64,000 nt of DNA from Bacteroidota bacterium (GCA_947476185.1 CANJPX010000002.1:66810-130809), one strand, 5' to 3'. Shown: positions 34,400 through 43,809, counted from the stretch's first letter. Program-made: numbers and translations. Notes: generated by a model not told the origin, from the sequence alone.

Positions 34400-35539
34400 A
34401 TGTTATTTAACCTTACAGAAGAGCACTTGATGATTCAGAAAGCGGCTCGTGATTTTGCAAACGATGTCTTAAAACCGGGAGTAATTGACCGCGATGAACA
34501 CCAAAAATTCCCAAAAGAGCAGATAAAACAAATGGGCGAACTTGGCTTTTTAGGCATGATGGTGGATCCAAAATATGGTGGAGGCGGCATGGATTGCATA
34601 TCTTATGTTCTTGCAATGGAAGAGATCTCAAAAATTGACGCTTCTTGTTCCGTGGTGATGAGTGTAAACAATTCCTTAGTTTGTTGGGGATTAGAAAAAT
34701 TTGGGACTGAAGCCCAAAAACAAAAATATTTAATTCCATTGGCTAAAGGTGAGATCATTGGAGGCTTTTGTTTATCGGAACCTGAAGCAGGGTCTGATGC
34801 AACTTCTCAAAAAACTACAGCCATTGATAAGGGTGACCATTATTTGGTAAATGGAACAAAAAACTGGATCACAAATGGAAGCTCAGCATCAGTATTTTTA
34901 GTGATCGCTCAAACTGATGTTTCAAAAGGACACAAAGGAATAAATGCCTTGATCATAGAAAAAGGAGCACCTGGATTTGTAGTTGGTCCGAAAGAAAATA
35001 AACTTGGGATCAGAGGTTCAGATACTCATTCATTAATGTTTACTGATGTAAAAGTTCCAAAAGAAAACCGCATTGGCGAAGACGGATTTGGATTCAAATT
35101 CGCAATGCAAGTATTATCAGGTGGAAGAATTGGAATTGCATCCCAAGCTTTAGGAATCGCATCAGGAGCCTATGAGTTGGCATTAGCTTATTCGAAAGAG
35201 CGTAAAGCATTTGGAAAAACGATCAACCAACATCAGATCATTCAATTTAAATTGGCTGATATGGCTACAGAAATTGAAGCGGCGCGCTTGCTTTGCCTAA
35301 AAGCAGCATGGATGAAAGATCAACACATGAATTTTGATAAAGAAAGTGCAATGGCAAAAGTTTTTGCCTCAAGAGTAGCGATGGAAACAACTGTTGAAGC
35401 TGTTCAGATCCATGGAGGATACGGTTTTGTGAAAGAATATCACGTTGAAAGATTAATGCGTGATGCAAAGATCACTCAAATCTATGAAGGTACAACTGAA
35501 GTGCAAAAAATTGTAATTTCAAGAGCATTGTTAGCTTAA
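34400..35539 (+). CDS. Acyl-CoA dehydrogenase
   Basis: A 379-residue FAD-dependent acyl-CoA dehydrogenase, probably of the short or branched-chain (butyryl-CoA type) group. FAD and substrate motifs: GGFCLSEPEAGSDA, GTKNWITNGSSA, the KLGIRGSDTHSL segment, KAFGKTINQHQIIQF and the C-terminal QIYEGTTEVQKIVI with the likely catalytic glutamate. The N-terminal helix starts at once (MLFNLTEEHLMIQKAARDF), which supports the ATG at 34400. It catalyses the first oxidation of beta-oxidation; chain length is not certain. No electron-transfer flavoprotein genes are adjacent. A strong terminator follows. Confidence 0.93.
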   Translation: MLFNLTEEHLMIQKAARDFANDVLKPGVIDRDEHQKFPKEQIKQMGELGFLGMMVDPKYGGGGMDCISYVLAMEEISKIDASCSVVMSVNNSLVCWGLEKFGTEAQKQKYLIPLAKGEIIGGFCLSEPEAGSDATSQKTTAIDKGDHYLVNGTKNWITNGSSASVFLVIAQTDVSKGHKGINALIIEKGAPGFVVGPKENKLGIRGSDTHSLMFTDVKVPKENRIGEDGFGFKFAMQVLSGGRIGIASQALGIASGAYELALAYSKERKAFGKTINQHQIIQFKLADMATEIEAARLLCLKAAWMKDQHMNFDKESAMAKVFASRVAMETTVEAVQIHGGYGFVKEYHVERLMRDAKITQIYEGTTEVQKIVISRALLA

Positions 35540-35554
35540 TAAAATTATCTTTTA

Positions 35555-35591
35555 TAAAAAAGTCCTAAGAAATATTCTTAGGACTTTTTTT
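35555..35591 (+). terminator. Terminator after the acyl-CoA dehydrogenase
   Basis: Stem AAGTCCTAAGAA/TTCTTAGGACTT with a minimal loop, flanked by A and T runs. It lies 16 bases after the stop and could also serve the convergent murF operon. Confidence 0.88.
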
Positions 35592-35669
35592 GTTTTCGAT
35601 CTCCCGTCATACATTAAGTTGTCATACAAAACTGAAGCTCTGACTCCTGATCGCCAAGAGGAAAATACT

Positions 35670-36977
35670 TTATAAAACCTCCACTACCTTCTCTAACTTG
35701 ATTCCCCGAGAGCCTTTGATCAAAATGGTGGCGTTACAAATTTTATTTTGTTTTAAAAATTCAACTACATCGTCACTAGTTGCGAACGTTTTAGCATTTA
35801 CTTTTTTTCCTGCGTGAGTAAAGATCGGTCCAACCAAATACACATTCAAAATATTTTTCTCCTGCAATAGATGAACGATCGCATCGTGCTCCTTTTCATC
35901 TTCAGAGCCTAACTCAAGCATATCTCCTAATATTACAATTTTATTGGAGTGCTTCATCTCTGCAAAATTTTCAATTGCCAAAGTCATGCTAGATGGATTG
36001 GCATTGTAGTAATCCAATATCAATGTATTGTTCTTAGTTTTATGAAGTTGAGAACGATTGTTAGTAGGAGTGTATTCTCTTAATGCTTGATTAATTAATT
36101 CATCCTCGACCATAAAGTAATTGCCGACACAAGCAGCACACAATAAATTATAATAATTATAGATACCCACCAACTGTGTATTTACCAATTCTGATTTAAC
36201 AATATTAGCTGCAGTATAACGTGTCGCCCAGCGGAAAGAAATAAATTCAGAATCATTTTCATTGACCGCACCAACAATATCATATAATTTTTTTGTTCCG
36301 TAGGTCACTTTTTCATTGTTTGCAGAAAGCTCTATCAACAAATCATCATCGCCATGTACGAATAGTTTTCCCTTTTTTGCCTGAATAAATTTATACAACT
36401 CGCTCTTCCCTTTCTTAACTCCTTCTATCCCACCGAATCCATCCAAATGGGCTTTACCAATATTCGTAATAATTCCAAAATCGGGCTCGGCAATATTACA
36501 GAGTAACTCTATTTCACCCTGATGATTTGCACCCATTTCAATAATTGCAATTTCGTGTTCATTAGTGATACTAAGAAGTGTAAGAGGTACACCAATATGA
36601 TTATTTAAATTTCCTTTTGTGGCAAGAACAGTATATTTTTTAGACAGAACAGCATTGATCAGCTCTTTTGTAGTGGTTTTTCCATTTGATCCTGTAATGC
36701 CTATCGCAGGAATATTCAATTGTTTGCGATGGTAATTCGCCAACTGCTGAAGTGTTGACAGTACATCCTCAACTAAAAAGTATTTTTCATTTTTCTTGTA
36801 CTTTTCTTCATCGATAACAACAAAAGAACTGCCAAGCTCAATAGCCTTCTCTGCAAATGTATTTCCATTAAAGTTATCCCCTTTCAGAGCAAAGAAAATA
36901 GAACCGGGCTTAATGTCACGGGTATCGGTGCAAACAGAAGGATGCTTCAGAAAAATAGAATATAGTTCTTCAATCAT
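35670..36977 (-). CDS. murF: UDP-MurNAc-tripeptide D-alanyl-D-alanine ligase
   Basis: A Mur ligase that adds D-Ala-D-Ala to UDP-MurNAc-tripeptide in murein precursor synthesis. The start is placed at 36977 (MIEELYSIFLKHP) rather than 37010, as the added residues overlap the upstream nadE and are not conserved; this gives 435 residues. Seen: SVCTDTRDIKPGSIFFALKG (uracil-binding domain), ATP loop GITGSNGKTTTKELI, EMGANHQGEI, NIGKAHLDGFGG and LDYYNANPSSM. It follows nadE by only five bases in the same direction. In Flavobacterium murF borders gldJ; here it is instead near nadE, about 7.5 kb from gldJ. Confidence 0.94.
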   Translation of the reverse strand: MIEELYSIFLKHPSVCTDTRDIKPGSIFFALKGDNFNGNTFAEKAIELGSSFVVIDEEKYKKNEKYFLVEDVLSTLQQLANYHRKQLNIPAIGITGSNGKTTTKELINAVLSKKYTVLATKGNLNNHIGVPLTLLSITNEHEIAIIEMGANHQGEIELLCNIAEPDFGIITNIGKAHLDGFGGIEGVKKGKSELYKFIQAKKGKLFVHGDDDLLIELSANNEKVTYGTKKLYDIVGAVNENDSEFISFRWATRYTAANIVKSELVNTQLVGIYNYYNLLCAACVGNYFMVEDELINQALREYTPTNNRSQLHKTKNNTLILDYYNANPSSMTLAIENFAEMKHSNKIVILGDMLELGSEDEKEHDAIVHLLQEKNILNVYLVGPIFTHAGKKVNAKTFATSDDVVEFLKQNKICNATILIKGSRGIKLEKVVEVL

Positions 36978-36982
36978 AATTT

Positions 36983-37762
36983 TTATTTTAATTCTTCCGG
37001 AATCAGACAAACCGGAATTGGATTCATTTTATGCTGATTCGCTTTGTTCATTCGTGTATAAATTTCAAAAACAACTTTTTGTCTTTCATTTAATACTGAA
37101 GTATCTTTTGAGTTTTCAATAAATCTCATTATCCATTCGAGTTCATCATAGGTGGCCCCAATCTGGTCTGCATCACTTCTGCTATCAGCAAATAGACCAT
37201 CCGTTGGCGGAGCAATTTGAATTGAATTTACCACTCCTAATTCTTTTGATAACGCATAAACTTCCGATTTCATAAGATCTGCAATCGGACTAATATCCAC
37301 ACCGCCATCGCCATATTTGGTAAAAAAGCCGATACCAAAATCTTCAACCTTATTTCCAGTTCCAACTACCAACATTTTATGATGACAAGCGAAAGCGTAC
37401 AGGGTGGTCATGCGCAAACGTGCACGTGTATTTGCCATTGTTAACCAATCCTGAATATCGCTGGGCAGAGCTGTACTTAAGGTTTTGAAAGTATTTGTTA
37501 ATTCAACTTCGTGCGAAGAAACATTCGTAAAATTTTTCTTCAGCCATTCAATATGTTCCAAGCCTCTCTCGTATTCAGCTTTATGCTGATGAATTGGCAT
37601 GTTCAGGCAGATCAAGGGCAATCCTGTTTTCGCACAAAGAGTTGAGGTCAATGCCGAATCGATACCTCCAGAAATGCCTATTACGAAGCCGGAAGTTTTA
37701 CTTTGAATCGAATAATTCGAAAGCCAATTTACAATATGATTTATTACTTCTTTATTTTTCAT
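36983..37762 (-). CDS. nadE: NH3-dependent NAD+ synthetase
   Basis: Makes NAD+ from deamido-NAD+ (nicotinate adenine dinucleotide), ATP and ammonia, the last step of NAD synthesis. The 259-residue protein has the ATP-pyrophosphatase motif GISGGIDSALTS (residues about 28-39), then ANTRARLRMTTLYAFA, GTGNKVEDFGIGFFTKYGDGGVDISPIADL, the NAD synthetase hallmark, and PPTDGLFADSRSDADQIG. It lacks the glutaminase domain, so it uses free ammonia. It is co-transcribed with murF and lies near gldB, a neighbourhood I recall from Flavobacterium johnsoniae. Confidence 0.95.
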   Translation of the reverse strand: MKNKEVINHIVNWLSNYSIQSKTSGFVIGISGGIDSALTSTLCAKTGLPLICLNMPIHQHKAEYERGLEHIEWLKKNFTNVSSHEVELTNTFKTLSTALPSDIQDWLTMANTRARLRMTTLYAFACHHKMLVVGTGNKVEDFGIGFFTKYGDGGVDISPIADLMKSEVYALSKELGVVNSIQIAPPTDGLFADSRSDADQIGATYDELEWIMRFIENSKDTSVLNERQKVVFEIYTRMNKANQHKMNPIPVCLIPEELK

Positions 37763-37798
37763 TTGTTGCTACTCATACTTTCTTTATCCAAAAATAAA

Positions 37799-37830
37799 AA
37801 TCCCGACCTCATAAAAATGAGCTCGGGATT
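37799..37830 (-). terminator. Terminator of the outer-membrane barrel gene
   Basis: Stem AATCCCGA-x-CTCAT pairs with ATGAG-x-TCGGGATT around a run of A. Read on the minus strand it lies 22 bases after the stop of the barrel gene and is followed by T-rich DNA, ahead of nadE. Confidence 0.8.
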
Positions 37831-37851
37831 AATGTTACGAACTATTAGATG

Positions 37852-38709
37852 TTAGAATAAAACGCCGACAGTTAAAACTACGGCATTAGATTTTAACTTT
37901 TGTGGCAATTTTTCCCATGAAGCAGCAAGATTACCATCATATGTTTTTCTTTCAATATAATCAGATTCATTTTTAACAGAATTGGTCAAACCTAAATTAT
38001 AGTTCAATCCGAATACTAATGAAGTCGTTCCAGAAAGGTTCATTTCAGCGCCAAGACCAAAAGCTAAAGCCCCTTTGAAGAATACCATATCTTTTGTTAC
38101 ATCTATTTTACTTTTTGTTGCATTTTGCCCAGAACCTACTGAAGGGGCAATAACAGTTAATTCATCAGTTGCATTTGCTTTCCATCTGAATGAAGCATTA
38201 AATCCAAATTGTCCGAAATAAGTCATTGTACCTATTTCTTTTGTTTTTAATTTTAACATAATTGGAATTGTAACATAAGTAGCTTTGTACTGACGAGCAT
38301 TTAATTGATAATGTGTGTTTCCTAAAATCCATGCTGCAGAGGTATCAGAAGTATTATAAGGAAGAATCTTATCATCTGCAATATTGTAATAATAGCTCAT
38401 TGTGCTTGTGTTAGCAGCAAGTCCTCCATTGATGTATTTTATTTTTCCGCCTTCACCATCAATTTGAAGGCCTGTTTGAAAAGATGCCACTTTAGCTAAA
38501 CGAAATTCAAGGATCAATCCACCACCAAACTTCACTCCAGCACCGCTACTAGACATCAATTTCCCATCTGGTTTATACCAATTTACAGAAGGGGTAACTT
38601 TTAATCCAAAACGGAAATTTTTCAATTCGTTTTCACCACCTTGAGCAAAAGCTAATTGCCCGGCCAAAGCTAATGTAGTTATTGTAAGAATCTTCTTCAT
38701 ATTTTTCAT
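37852..38709 (-). CDS. Outer-membrane beta-barrel protein, PorT/OMP_b-brl-like
   Basis: A 285-residue protein with a signal peptide (MKKILTITTLALAGQLAFAQ) followed by alternating amphipathic strands typical of an eight-stranded porin-family barrel: RFGLKVTPSVNWY, GGGLILEFRLAKVASFQTGLQID, YKATYVTIPIMLKLKTKEIG, FGLGAEMNLSGTTSLVFGLNYNLGL and a final AVVLTVGVLF. A second ATG three codons in (38700) is an equal start candidate. The family is broad; PorT of T9SS is one member, but I cannot tell whether this is PorT. It has its own promoter and terminator and lies next to gldB. Confidence 0.78.
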   Translation of the reverse strand: MKNMKKILTITTLALAGQLAFAQGGENELKNFRFGLKVTPSVNWYKPDGKLMSSSGAGVKFGGGLILEFRLAKVASFQTGLQIDGEGGKIKYINGGLAANTSTMSYYYNIADDKILPYNTSDTSAAWILGNTHYQLNARQYKATYVTIPIMLKLKTKEIGTMTYFGQFGFNASFRWKANATDELTVIAPSVGSGQNATKSKIDVTKDMVFFKGALAFGLGAEMNLSGTTSLVFGLNYNLGLTNSVKNESDYIERKTYDGNLAASWEKLPQKLKSNAVVLTVGVLF

Positions 38710-38721
38710 ATTTTTGGGGTT

Positions 38722-38751
38722 TAAAAATAAATATTCAGGCTTTTAATCAAA
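38722..38751 (-). promoter_or_regulatory. Promoter of the outer-membrane barrel gene
   Basis: On the minus strand TTTG is followed after 18 bases by TATTTTTA, which matches seven of eight positions of the -7 consensus TAnnTTTG counting free positions. It lies 12 bases before the start at 38709. Confidence 0.45.
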
Positions 38752-38776
38752 TACAATAATAAGTATATTTTTTTAT

Positions 38777-39793
38777 ATGAGAAATTTTAGAACCTACATA
38801 TATCTTCTTTTGTTTTTAACATTTGCGAGTTGCGGAAACGACCGTTTAAATGTCGATGTATCGGATGTCGTTGTCGAAAAAATGAGCGTTGACCGTTTGG
38901 AACAGGATATTTTCAAGATGGATACGAATAACATTCAGGTTGCGACAAAACAATTGCAATCAAAATATGGAAGGTTTTATTCCACCTTTATTTCGGTCAT
39001 TTTAAATAATGGAGGAATAAGAGATTCGTCATATGGCTTCCGGATGAAAAACTTTATTCGTGATCATTCTATGCACAAAGCCTATGAGGATTGTCAAAAA
39101 ACGTATCCAAATACTGACTTTCTTATTGATGAACTAACCCCAATCTACCAGCGTTTCAAACACTATTTCCCTGAAAAAATATTGCCAAAACCAATTACAA
39201 TGATCTCAGGATTTAACTATTCGGTGGTATATGCCGACAGCACCTTGGCAATTGGGTTGGAAACCTATTTGGGAAGGAATAATGAATTTTATTCTGAACT
39301 AGGAATTCCAAAATATAAATCAATGTTCATGAATAAGGAAAACATTGTTCCCGATGCTATCCGCCAATGGATGTTGATAGAATTTCCGAACAAAATGAAC
39401 AAGCATGATTTTTTGAGTGAAATAACCTATATGGGTAAGATCATGTATCTGACGGATGCATTAATGCCCAATACTCCGGATTCATTAAAGATCCAATATT
39501 CAAAAAAACAAATGGAATATTGCGATCAAAACGAGTTTAACGTTTGGAGCTATTTTGCCGCTAAAAAATTATTGTACACTACTGATGAAGCTGAAATTAT
39601 GAAATTCACCAGCGATGGTCCCTTTACAAGCGCTTTGAGCAAAGAAGCTCCTTCAAGGATCGGGCACTGGATAGGCTGGCAATTGGTTCGTCAATACATG
39701 AACAACAACCCCACAATCACACTACAAGAGCTTATAAATGAAACAGATGCACAAAAAATATTAATAAAATCAAAATATAAACCGGGAAAATAA
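38777..39793 (+). CDS. gldB: Gliding motility lipoprotein GldB
   Basis: A 338-residue lipoprotein (lipobox LTFASC, cysteine about residue 19) with the GldB pattern: VEKMSVDRLEQDIFKMD, LQSKYGRFYSTFI, ISGFNYSVVYADSTLAIGLETYLG, AIRQWMLIEFP, YMGKIMYLTDALMP and GHWIGWQLVRQYM. GldB is needed for gliding in Flavobacterium and is thought to act at the outer membrane, partly by stabilising other Gld proteins. It is followed 96 bases later by gldC, the conserved gldB-gldC order, and by engB on the opposite strand beyond a surface-protein gene. The gap holds a short interspersed repeat. Confidence 0.92.
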   Translation: MRNFRTYIYLLLFLTFASCGNDRLNVDVSDVVVEKMSVDRLEQDIFKMDTNNIQVATKQLQSKYGRFYSTFISVILNNGGIRDSSYGFRMKNFIRDHSMHKAYEDCQKTYPNTDFLIDELTPIYQRFKHYFPEKILPKPITMISGFNYSVVYADSTLAIGLETYLGRNNEFYSELGIPKYKSMFMNKENIVPDAIRQWMLIEFPNKMNKHDFLSEITYMGKIMYLTDALMPNTPDSLKIQYSKKQMEYCDQNEFNVWSYFAAKKLLYTTDEAEIMKFTSDGPFTSALSKEAPSRIGHWIGWQLVRQYMNNNPTITLQELINETDAQKILIKSKYKPGK

Positions 39794-39794
39794 T

Positions 39795-39824
39795 TATAGG
39801 GAATAGACAATAGACCGTAGGCAT
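39795..39824. repeat. Short interspersed repeat between gldB and gldC
   Basis: GGGAATAGACAATAGACC and flanks resemble an AATAGACAATAGAC-type intergenic repeat common in Bacteroidota. It is the only copy seen here and lies inside an otherwise tight gldB-gldC pair. Confidence 0.4.
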
Positions 39825-39889
39825 AAAAAATAATACAGAGCAAGAAAACACAGCATACTAGTGAACGAATTAACCAATATACCAATAAA

Positions 39890-40225
39890 ATGAAAGAAAC
39901 AGAGATCAATTTTAAGATAACTTTAGACGAAAACAATTTACCAGAAAAGATAAACTGGAGTGCGACTGAAGGAGATGAAAAAAGCAGCAGCAAAGCAATA
40001 ATGATAACCCTTTGGGATGCTAAGGAAAATAACACCCTACGGATTGACCTATGGACAAAGGACATGATGGTAGACGAGATGAAGCAGTTTTATCACCAAT
40101 GTTTACTTTCGATGGCGGATACCTTTGACAGAGCAACGGGGGAAACAGAGGCGGCGAAAGAAATGAGAGGCTTTGCTCAACATTTTGGTGAGAAAATGAA
40201 AATCTTGACTAAAAAGCAACCATAA
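39890..40225 (+). CDS. gldC: Gliding motility protein GldC
   Basis: A 111-residue soluble protein without a signal peptide. It starts MKETEINFKITLDENNLPEKINWSA and continues SKAIMITLWDAKENNTLRIDLWTKDMMVDEMKQFYHQ, then LMSMADTF-like DTFDRATG, the GldC pattern. In Flavobacterium GldC is cytoplasmic and aids gliding without being strictly needed. It is downstream of gldB. It has no known catalytic residues; the conserved acidic/aromatic face suggests a binding partner. Confidence 0.9.
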   Translation: MKETEINFKITLDENNLPEKINWSATEGDEKSSSKAIMITLWDAKENNTLRIDLWTKDMMVDEMKQFYHQCLLSMADTFDRATGETEAAKEMRGFAQHFGEKMKILTKKQP

Positions 40226-40258
40226 GCTAGAAATTTGCATCTTTATTACGCGAAATAA

Positions 40259-40289
40259 TTTGGTTTGTGTTAAAAATCACTTATTTTTG
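40259..40289 (+). promoter_or_regulatory. Consensus Bacteroidota promoter for the CHU_C surface-protein gene
   Basis: TTTG at 40259-40262 and TATTTTTG at 40282-40289 are separated by exactly 19 bases, matching TTTG-N19-TAnnTTTG. The ATG of the next gene is 26 bases after the -7 box, giving a leader of about 20 bases. Confidence 0.8.
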
Positions 40290-40314
40290 TTAATATACTC
40301 CTTATACTTTCAAC

Positions 40315-42141
40315 ATGGAAATAATTACTAAGCGATTTATTATCAGATTACTGTCTTTACTTGCTGTAACAGGTGGGGTGACTTTCGGAGCTTTTGCCCA
40401 GACCATTTTATTCAACAATGGAGCACAGGTGTATACCGGCGCTTCAGCAATTGTTCAAGTTAATGGAGGATTTCAGAATGACGGGACCTCAGGCGTAACT
40501 CCTGTTTTTGAAAACAATGGCACCATGACCATAGCTAACAGTGGAACTCCCGGAACGGTATTTCTAAAGAACGGTTCTACACTGCAAGGTAACGGAACTA
40601 TTTTTGTTGAGCAAGATTGGATAAATGATGCAACATTTACAGCAAATAACAGTACTGTAAATTTCAATGGAGATCTACAACAGTTTATTACAAGTACAAC
40701 AGCAACTGTTACTACGTTCAATAATTTAACATTGAGTGGTGTTGGTGCAGGAACGACTAACCGTAAAAAAACACTGCAATTAGTAAATGCAATTGTTGGA
40801 ACAAATGGACTCTTAACAATTAACGACCGTGAATTAGAAACACAAACAAATACAATGTTTGTTACGAATCCTGCAGTAGCAGCCGTAACAAATGCAGCCA
40901 CTTTTGGTGCTGAAGGTTTTGTCAGCAGTGCTTTAGGAGGAACTCTTTCAAGAGCCACAAATTCAAGTTCTGTATATTCATTTCCAACAGGGTCAAGCGT
41001 AGGAACTTTGCGTTACCGCGAAATAAAATTAACACCTGCATCTGCATCTGCAAATACGTATACAGGCAGATTAGGAAATAACATCGCAACTACTGATGGA
41101 TTTAACGTATCACAAATTGATGCGACAATGTGTAAAGTTTTACCATTGTTCTATCATCAGATCACAAGAACTGCCGGAGCAGATAATGCTGATATCGATA
41201 TTTTTTATAATCAGGCAACAGACGGTCCATGGGATGGTTTGGCAAAATGGAATTCGCCAACAGCAGCTTTATGGAACAACATGGGAACAGTTACCGCATC
41301 AGTAGCTGCTTATAACGATAATAAAAAATTAGCTTGGTCAGACTTTTCAAATTCTCCTTACATTTTATCACGTGCAAAATTACCAGATCCAGTATTTTCT
41401 TGTACTGATGTTTGTGTGAACTCGACCGGAAATATTTTTACAGCGTCAGGCGGAACATCATATGTATGGACTACACCACTTGGAACGACAATCACTTCAG
41501 GCAATGGAACAAATTCTATTACTGTTGATTGGGGTGCTACAAGCGGACCTATTTTTGTTATGGACACAAATGCATTAGGCTGTTTTTCTGATCCGGTTTC
41601 TTGTACCGTTACTGTTTCAACCCCTCCGATTGCAGCGTTTGATACAACATCTAATGGATTCACCTACAACTTTACAGATATTAGTACCGGTGGAGCTACT
41701 TCATGGGTATGGGATTTTGGTGACGGAAATTCATCTGCACTTCAAAACCCATCAAATACCTATGCATCAAATGGTCCACAAACAGTTTGTTTAACAGCCG
41801 GAAATGCAAATGGATGTATCGATTCAATTTGTTATGTAATAAACGTTGATGTATTCGAATTCTTTAATATTCCTAACGTATTTACACCTGATGGAGACAA
41901 CGTAAATGACCAATGGTATGTTAACAGCTCAGGGTTCAAAGAATTCCACGTTGATATCTATGACCGTTGGGGACTTAAAGTATGGGAAGCAGAATCTGCA
42001 ACAATAAAATGGGATGGAAGAACAACTTCGGCTCTTGAGTGTAGTGATGGAACCTATTTCTACATATTAAAAGCAACCTCTGTTACTAACAAAGATCAGA
42101 GCACAACCGGATTTATTAATTTACTTCGAAACAATAAATAA
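40315..42141 (+). CDS. Secreted PKD-domain protein with CHU_C (type B) sorting domain
   Basis: A 608-residue surface protein. Signal peptide (ending FAQ, about residue 29); a beta-rich region with imperfect repeats of the AutoTransporter or beta-helix type (FENNGTMTIANSGT, NNSTVNFNGDLQ); an Ig/PKD region (TSWVWDFGDGNSSALQNPS); and a C-terminal CHU_C gliding-associated domain (FNIPNVFTPDGDNVNDQWYV, YDRWGLKVWE, SDGTYFYIL). CHU_C is the type B T9SS signal, often exported with PorP/SprF-type partners. The role is probably adhesion or surface structure. The gene has an excellent promoter and a strong terminator and is monocistronic. Confidence 0.87.
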   Translation: MEIITKRFIIRLLSLLAVTGGVTFGAFAQTILFNNGAQVYTGASAIVQVNGGFQNDGTSGVTPVFENNGTMTIANSGTPGTVFLKNGSTLQGNGTIFVEQDWINDATFTANNSTVNFNGDLQQFITSTTATVTTFNNLTLSGVGAGTTNRKKTLQLVNAIVGTNGLLTINDRELETQTNTMFVTNPAVAAVTNAATFGAEGFVSSALGGTLSRATNSSSVYSFPTGSSVGTLRYREIKLTPASASANTYTGRLGNNIATTDGFNVSQIDATMCKVLPLFYHQITRTAGADNADIDIFYNQATDGPWDGLAKWNSPTAALWNNMGTVTASVAAYNDNKKLAWSDFSNSPYILSRAKLPDPVFSCTDVCVNSTGNIFTASGGTSYVWTTPLGTTITSGNGTNSITVDWGATSGPIFVMDTNALGCFSDPVSCTVTVSTPPIAAFDTTSNGFTYNFTDISTGGATSWVWDFGDGNSSALQNPSNTYASNGPQTVCLTAGNANGCIDSICYVINVDVFEFFNIPNVFTPDGDNVNDQWYVNSSGFKEFHVDIYDRWGLKVWEAESATIKWDGRTTSALECSDGTYFYILKATSVTNKDQSTTGFINLLRNNK

Positions 42142-42158
42142 GTTCATTATTATCACAT

Positions 42159-42194
42159 AAAAAATCCCCAAGCTAATCACTTGGGGATTTTTTT
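42159..42194. terminator. Bidirectional terminator between the CHU_C gene and engB
   Basis: Stem AATCCCCAAG/CTTGGGGATT with loop CTAATCA, flanked by A and T runs. It touches the end of the engB gene on the opposite strand and serves both. Confidence 0.88.
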
Positions 42195-42792
42195 ATTTAA
42201 ACAATTTATTGGTGTTTTCTATGAAGTCCAACAGTTCTTTTCTTCCTCCTTTTTTCTCTGCTGAAGTATAAAAACACTCGGGCAATTCATCCCAATGTTT
42301 CCCCATTTCTTCTTTATAATGCTTAATGTTATCAGCAAACTGCTTCTTAGATAGCTTATCTATTTTGGTAAAGACCATAATAAAGGACACGCCTTTTTCA
42401 CCACACCAATCCATAAATTCAAGATCGATTTTTTGTGGTTCAAGACGCGAATCAAGCAAAACCATCAAACACAATAAGTTTTTTCTTTCAAGAATATATT
42501 CTGAAATATAGGCCTGAAAAATGTCCCTTCTATCTTTGGAAACTTTTGCATATCCATAGCCGGGCAAATCGACTAAGTACCAATTATCGTTAATTATAAA
42601 ATGATTAATCAATTGGGTTTTCCCAGGTTTCCCGGATGTTTTTGCCATATCCTTTCTTTCAACCAACATATTAATTAAGGAAGATTTCCCAACATTGGAT
42701 CTGCCGATAAATGCGTATTCAGGTTTTATTGGATTGGGGCATTTTGCAACATCGCTATTGCTGATGACAAATTTTGCAGATTTTATTTCCAT
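42193..42792 (-). CDS. engB: Ribosome biogenesis GTPase EngB (YihA/YsxC)
   Basis: A 199-residue TRAFAC GTPase needed for assembly of the large ribosomal subunit. Motifs: G1 GRSNVGKSS (residues about 30-38), a G2/switch segment [14 protein letters not shown]3 DLPGYG, G4 TKID and G5-like TSAEKKGG. Length and architecture fit a single G domain. It is near gldB-gldC, as in Flavobacterium (from memory). The stop is directly against a terminator. Confidence 0.96.
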   Translation of the reverse strand: MEIKSAKFVISNSDVAKCPNPIKPEYAFIGRSNVGKSSLINMLVERKDMAKTSGKPGKTQLINHFIINDNWYLVDLPGYGYAKVSKDRRDIFQAYISEYILERKNLLCLMVLLDSRLEPQKIDLEFMDWCGEKGVSFIMVFTKIDKLSKKQFADNIKHYKEEMGKHWDELPECFYTSAEKKGGRKELLDFIENTNKLFK

Positions 42793-42876
42793 TGAATGAT
42801 TATAAATTACTCCCTACGATTTGAGAAATGTGAATTGAAAACTTCTGTGAGACTATAAAAAATAAAATGCTTCAAA

Positions 42877-43800
42877 TTATTTTTTATAGGTGTTGATATG
42901 TCGTTCTTTTTTTGTCTCGTAAATATCAGCGATCGTTACAAGAATACCTGTTTCCTCAACTTCTCCAAAGTGAGAGTTCATGGCCGTTCCGAACATTTTC
43001 ATTGTTGCTGAAAGATTCATATAGGCATTTACCAATGGAGGAACATTTTCTCCCTTTTCACGAACTTTTTGTCCGAGAATACGATGTGCCTCTTTATAAG
43101 ACAAACCCTTAATTACTTGTAAGAATTCAGACGGATCCGTTTTTAATCCTAAAGGGTGAATCGGATAAACCAATTTTTCTTTATCAGGAAAAAAGTAATT
43201 CATGAAGGAAAGAATATAATCGCGGGCATAAAAATTAAAATCAGTGTACATTGTCACCTTTCCGTAGAAATGTTTTACATCCGGATTATCAACAACGATA
43301 GCGCCAAGACCATCCCAAAGATTATCAAGAGAGAAAAGACCTTTTCGGTTATCAACGGATGGCTGGTATTTTGGTTGAACAAAAGAACGTCCTAATTCAA
43401 TTGTTTCAGGAACATATTTTTTTACAAACGCATCAGAAAAATTAAATAATTCGGTAGTGGCAACATGCACAATTCCATTTATAATTGGAGCATCTTTTAA
43501 CTTGATATAACGGTAACCACCAACGATCTCTTTTTCCTGAGGATTCCAAACGATCAATTGTTTGTATGGAGCATCTGCTGTATCAAACTCATCAATATCA
43601 ATCTCCATACCTGTTCCACCACCGGCTGTACGAAAAGTAACTTCACGCAGGCGGGCAATTTCCCTCATCACATTTGGAGAATCGTGGTGAGTAATAATGT
43701 AAATATGATTATCACCATTATTAGTTTCACGAATAAATTTATCCTGTGAAAGTTCTTTTTCTAAAACACTTTTTTCAATCGGGTCTATGATCGGATTCAT
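42877..43800 (-). CDS. GNAT-type N-acyltransferase, GlsB-like
   Basis: A 307-residue acyltransferase of the hemolysin-like/OlsB family. Seen: REIARLREVTFRTAGGGTGMEIDIDEFD, QLIVWNPQEKEIVGGYRY (acyl-CoA/ACP-binding strand), ELGRSFVQPKYQ and a long C-terminal region. In Bacteroides GlsB N-acylates glycine with a 3-hydroxy fatty acid, the first step of glycine lipid synthesis, with GlsA adding the second chain; the two are adjacent in B. thetaiotaomicron. Here the PlsC-like gene lies 9 bases upstream. The amino acid used (glycine, serine-glycine or ornithine) cannot be read from the sequence. Confidence 0.82.
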   Translation of the reverse strand: MNPIIDPIEKSVLEKELSQDKFIRETNNGDNHIYIITHHDSPNVMREIARLREVTFRTAGGGTGMEIDIDEFDTADAPYKQLIVWNPQEKEIVGGYRYIKLKDAPIINGIVHVATTELFNFSDAFVKKYVPETIELGRSFVQPKYQPSVDNRKGLFSLDNLWDGLGAIVVDNPDVKHFYGKVTMYTDFNFYARDYILSFMNYFFPDKEKLVYPIHPLGLKTDPSEFLQVIKGLSYKEAHRILGQKVREKGENVPPLVNAYMNLSATMKMFGTAMNSHFGEVEETGILVTIADIYETKKERHINTYKK

Positions 43801-43809
43801 AATTGAATA

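Noticed and set aside
40473-40958. 161-codon open frame antisense to the CHU_C surface-protein gene
   Set aside because: It mirrors the repetitive, threonine- and valine-rich coding of the other strand and has no independent start signal; a shadow frame.
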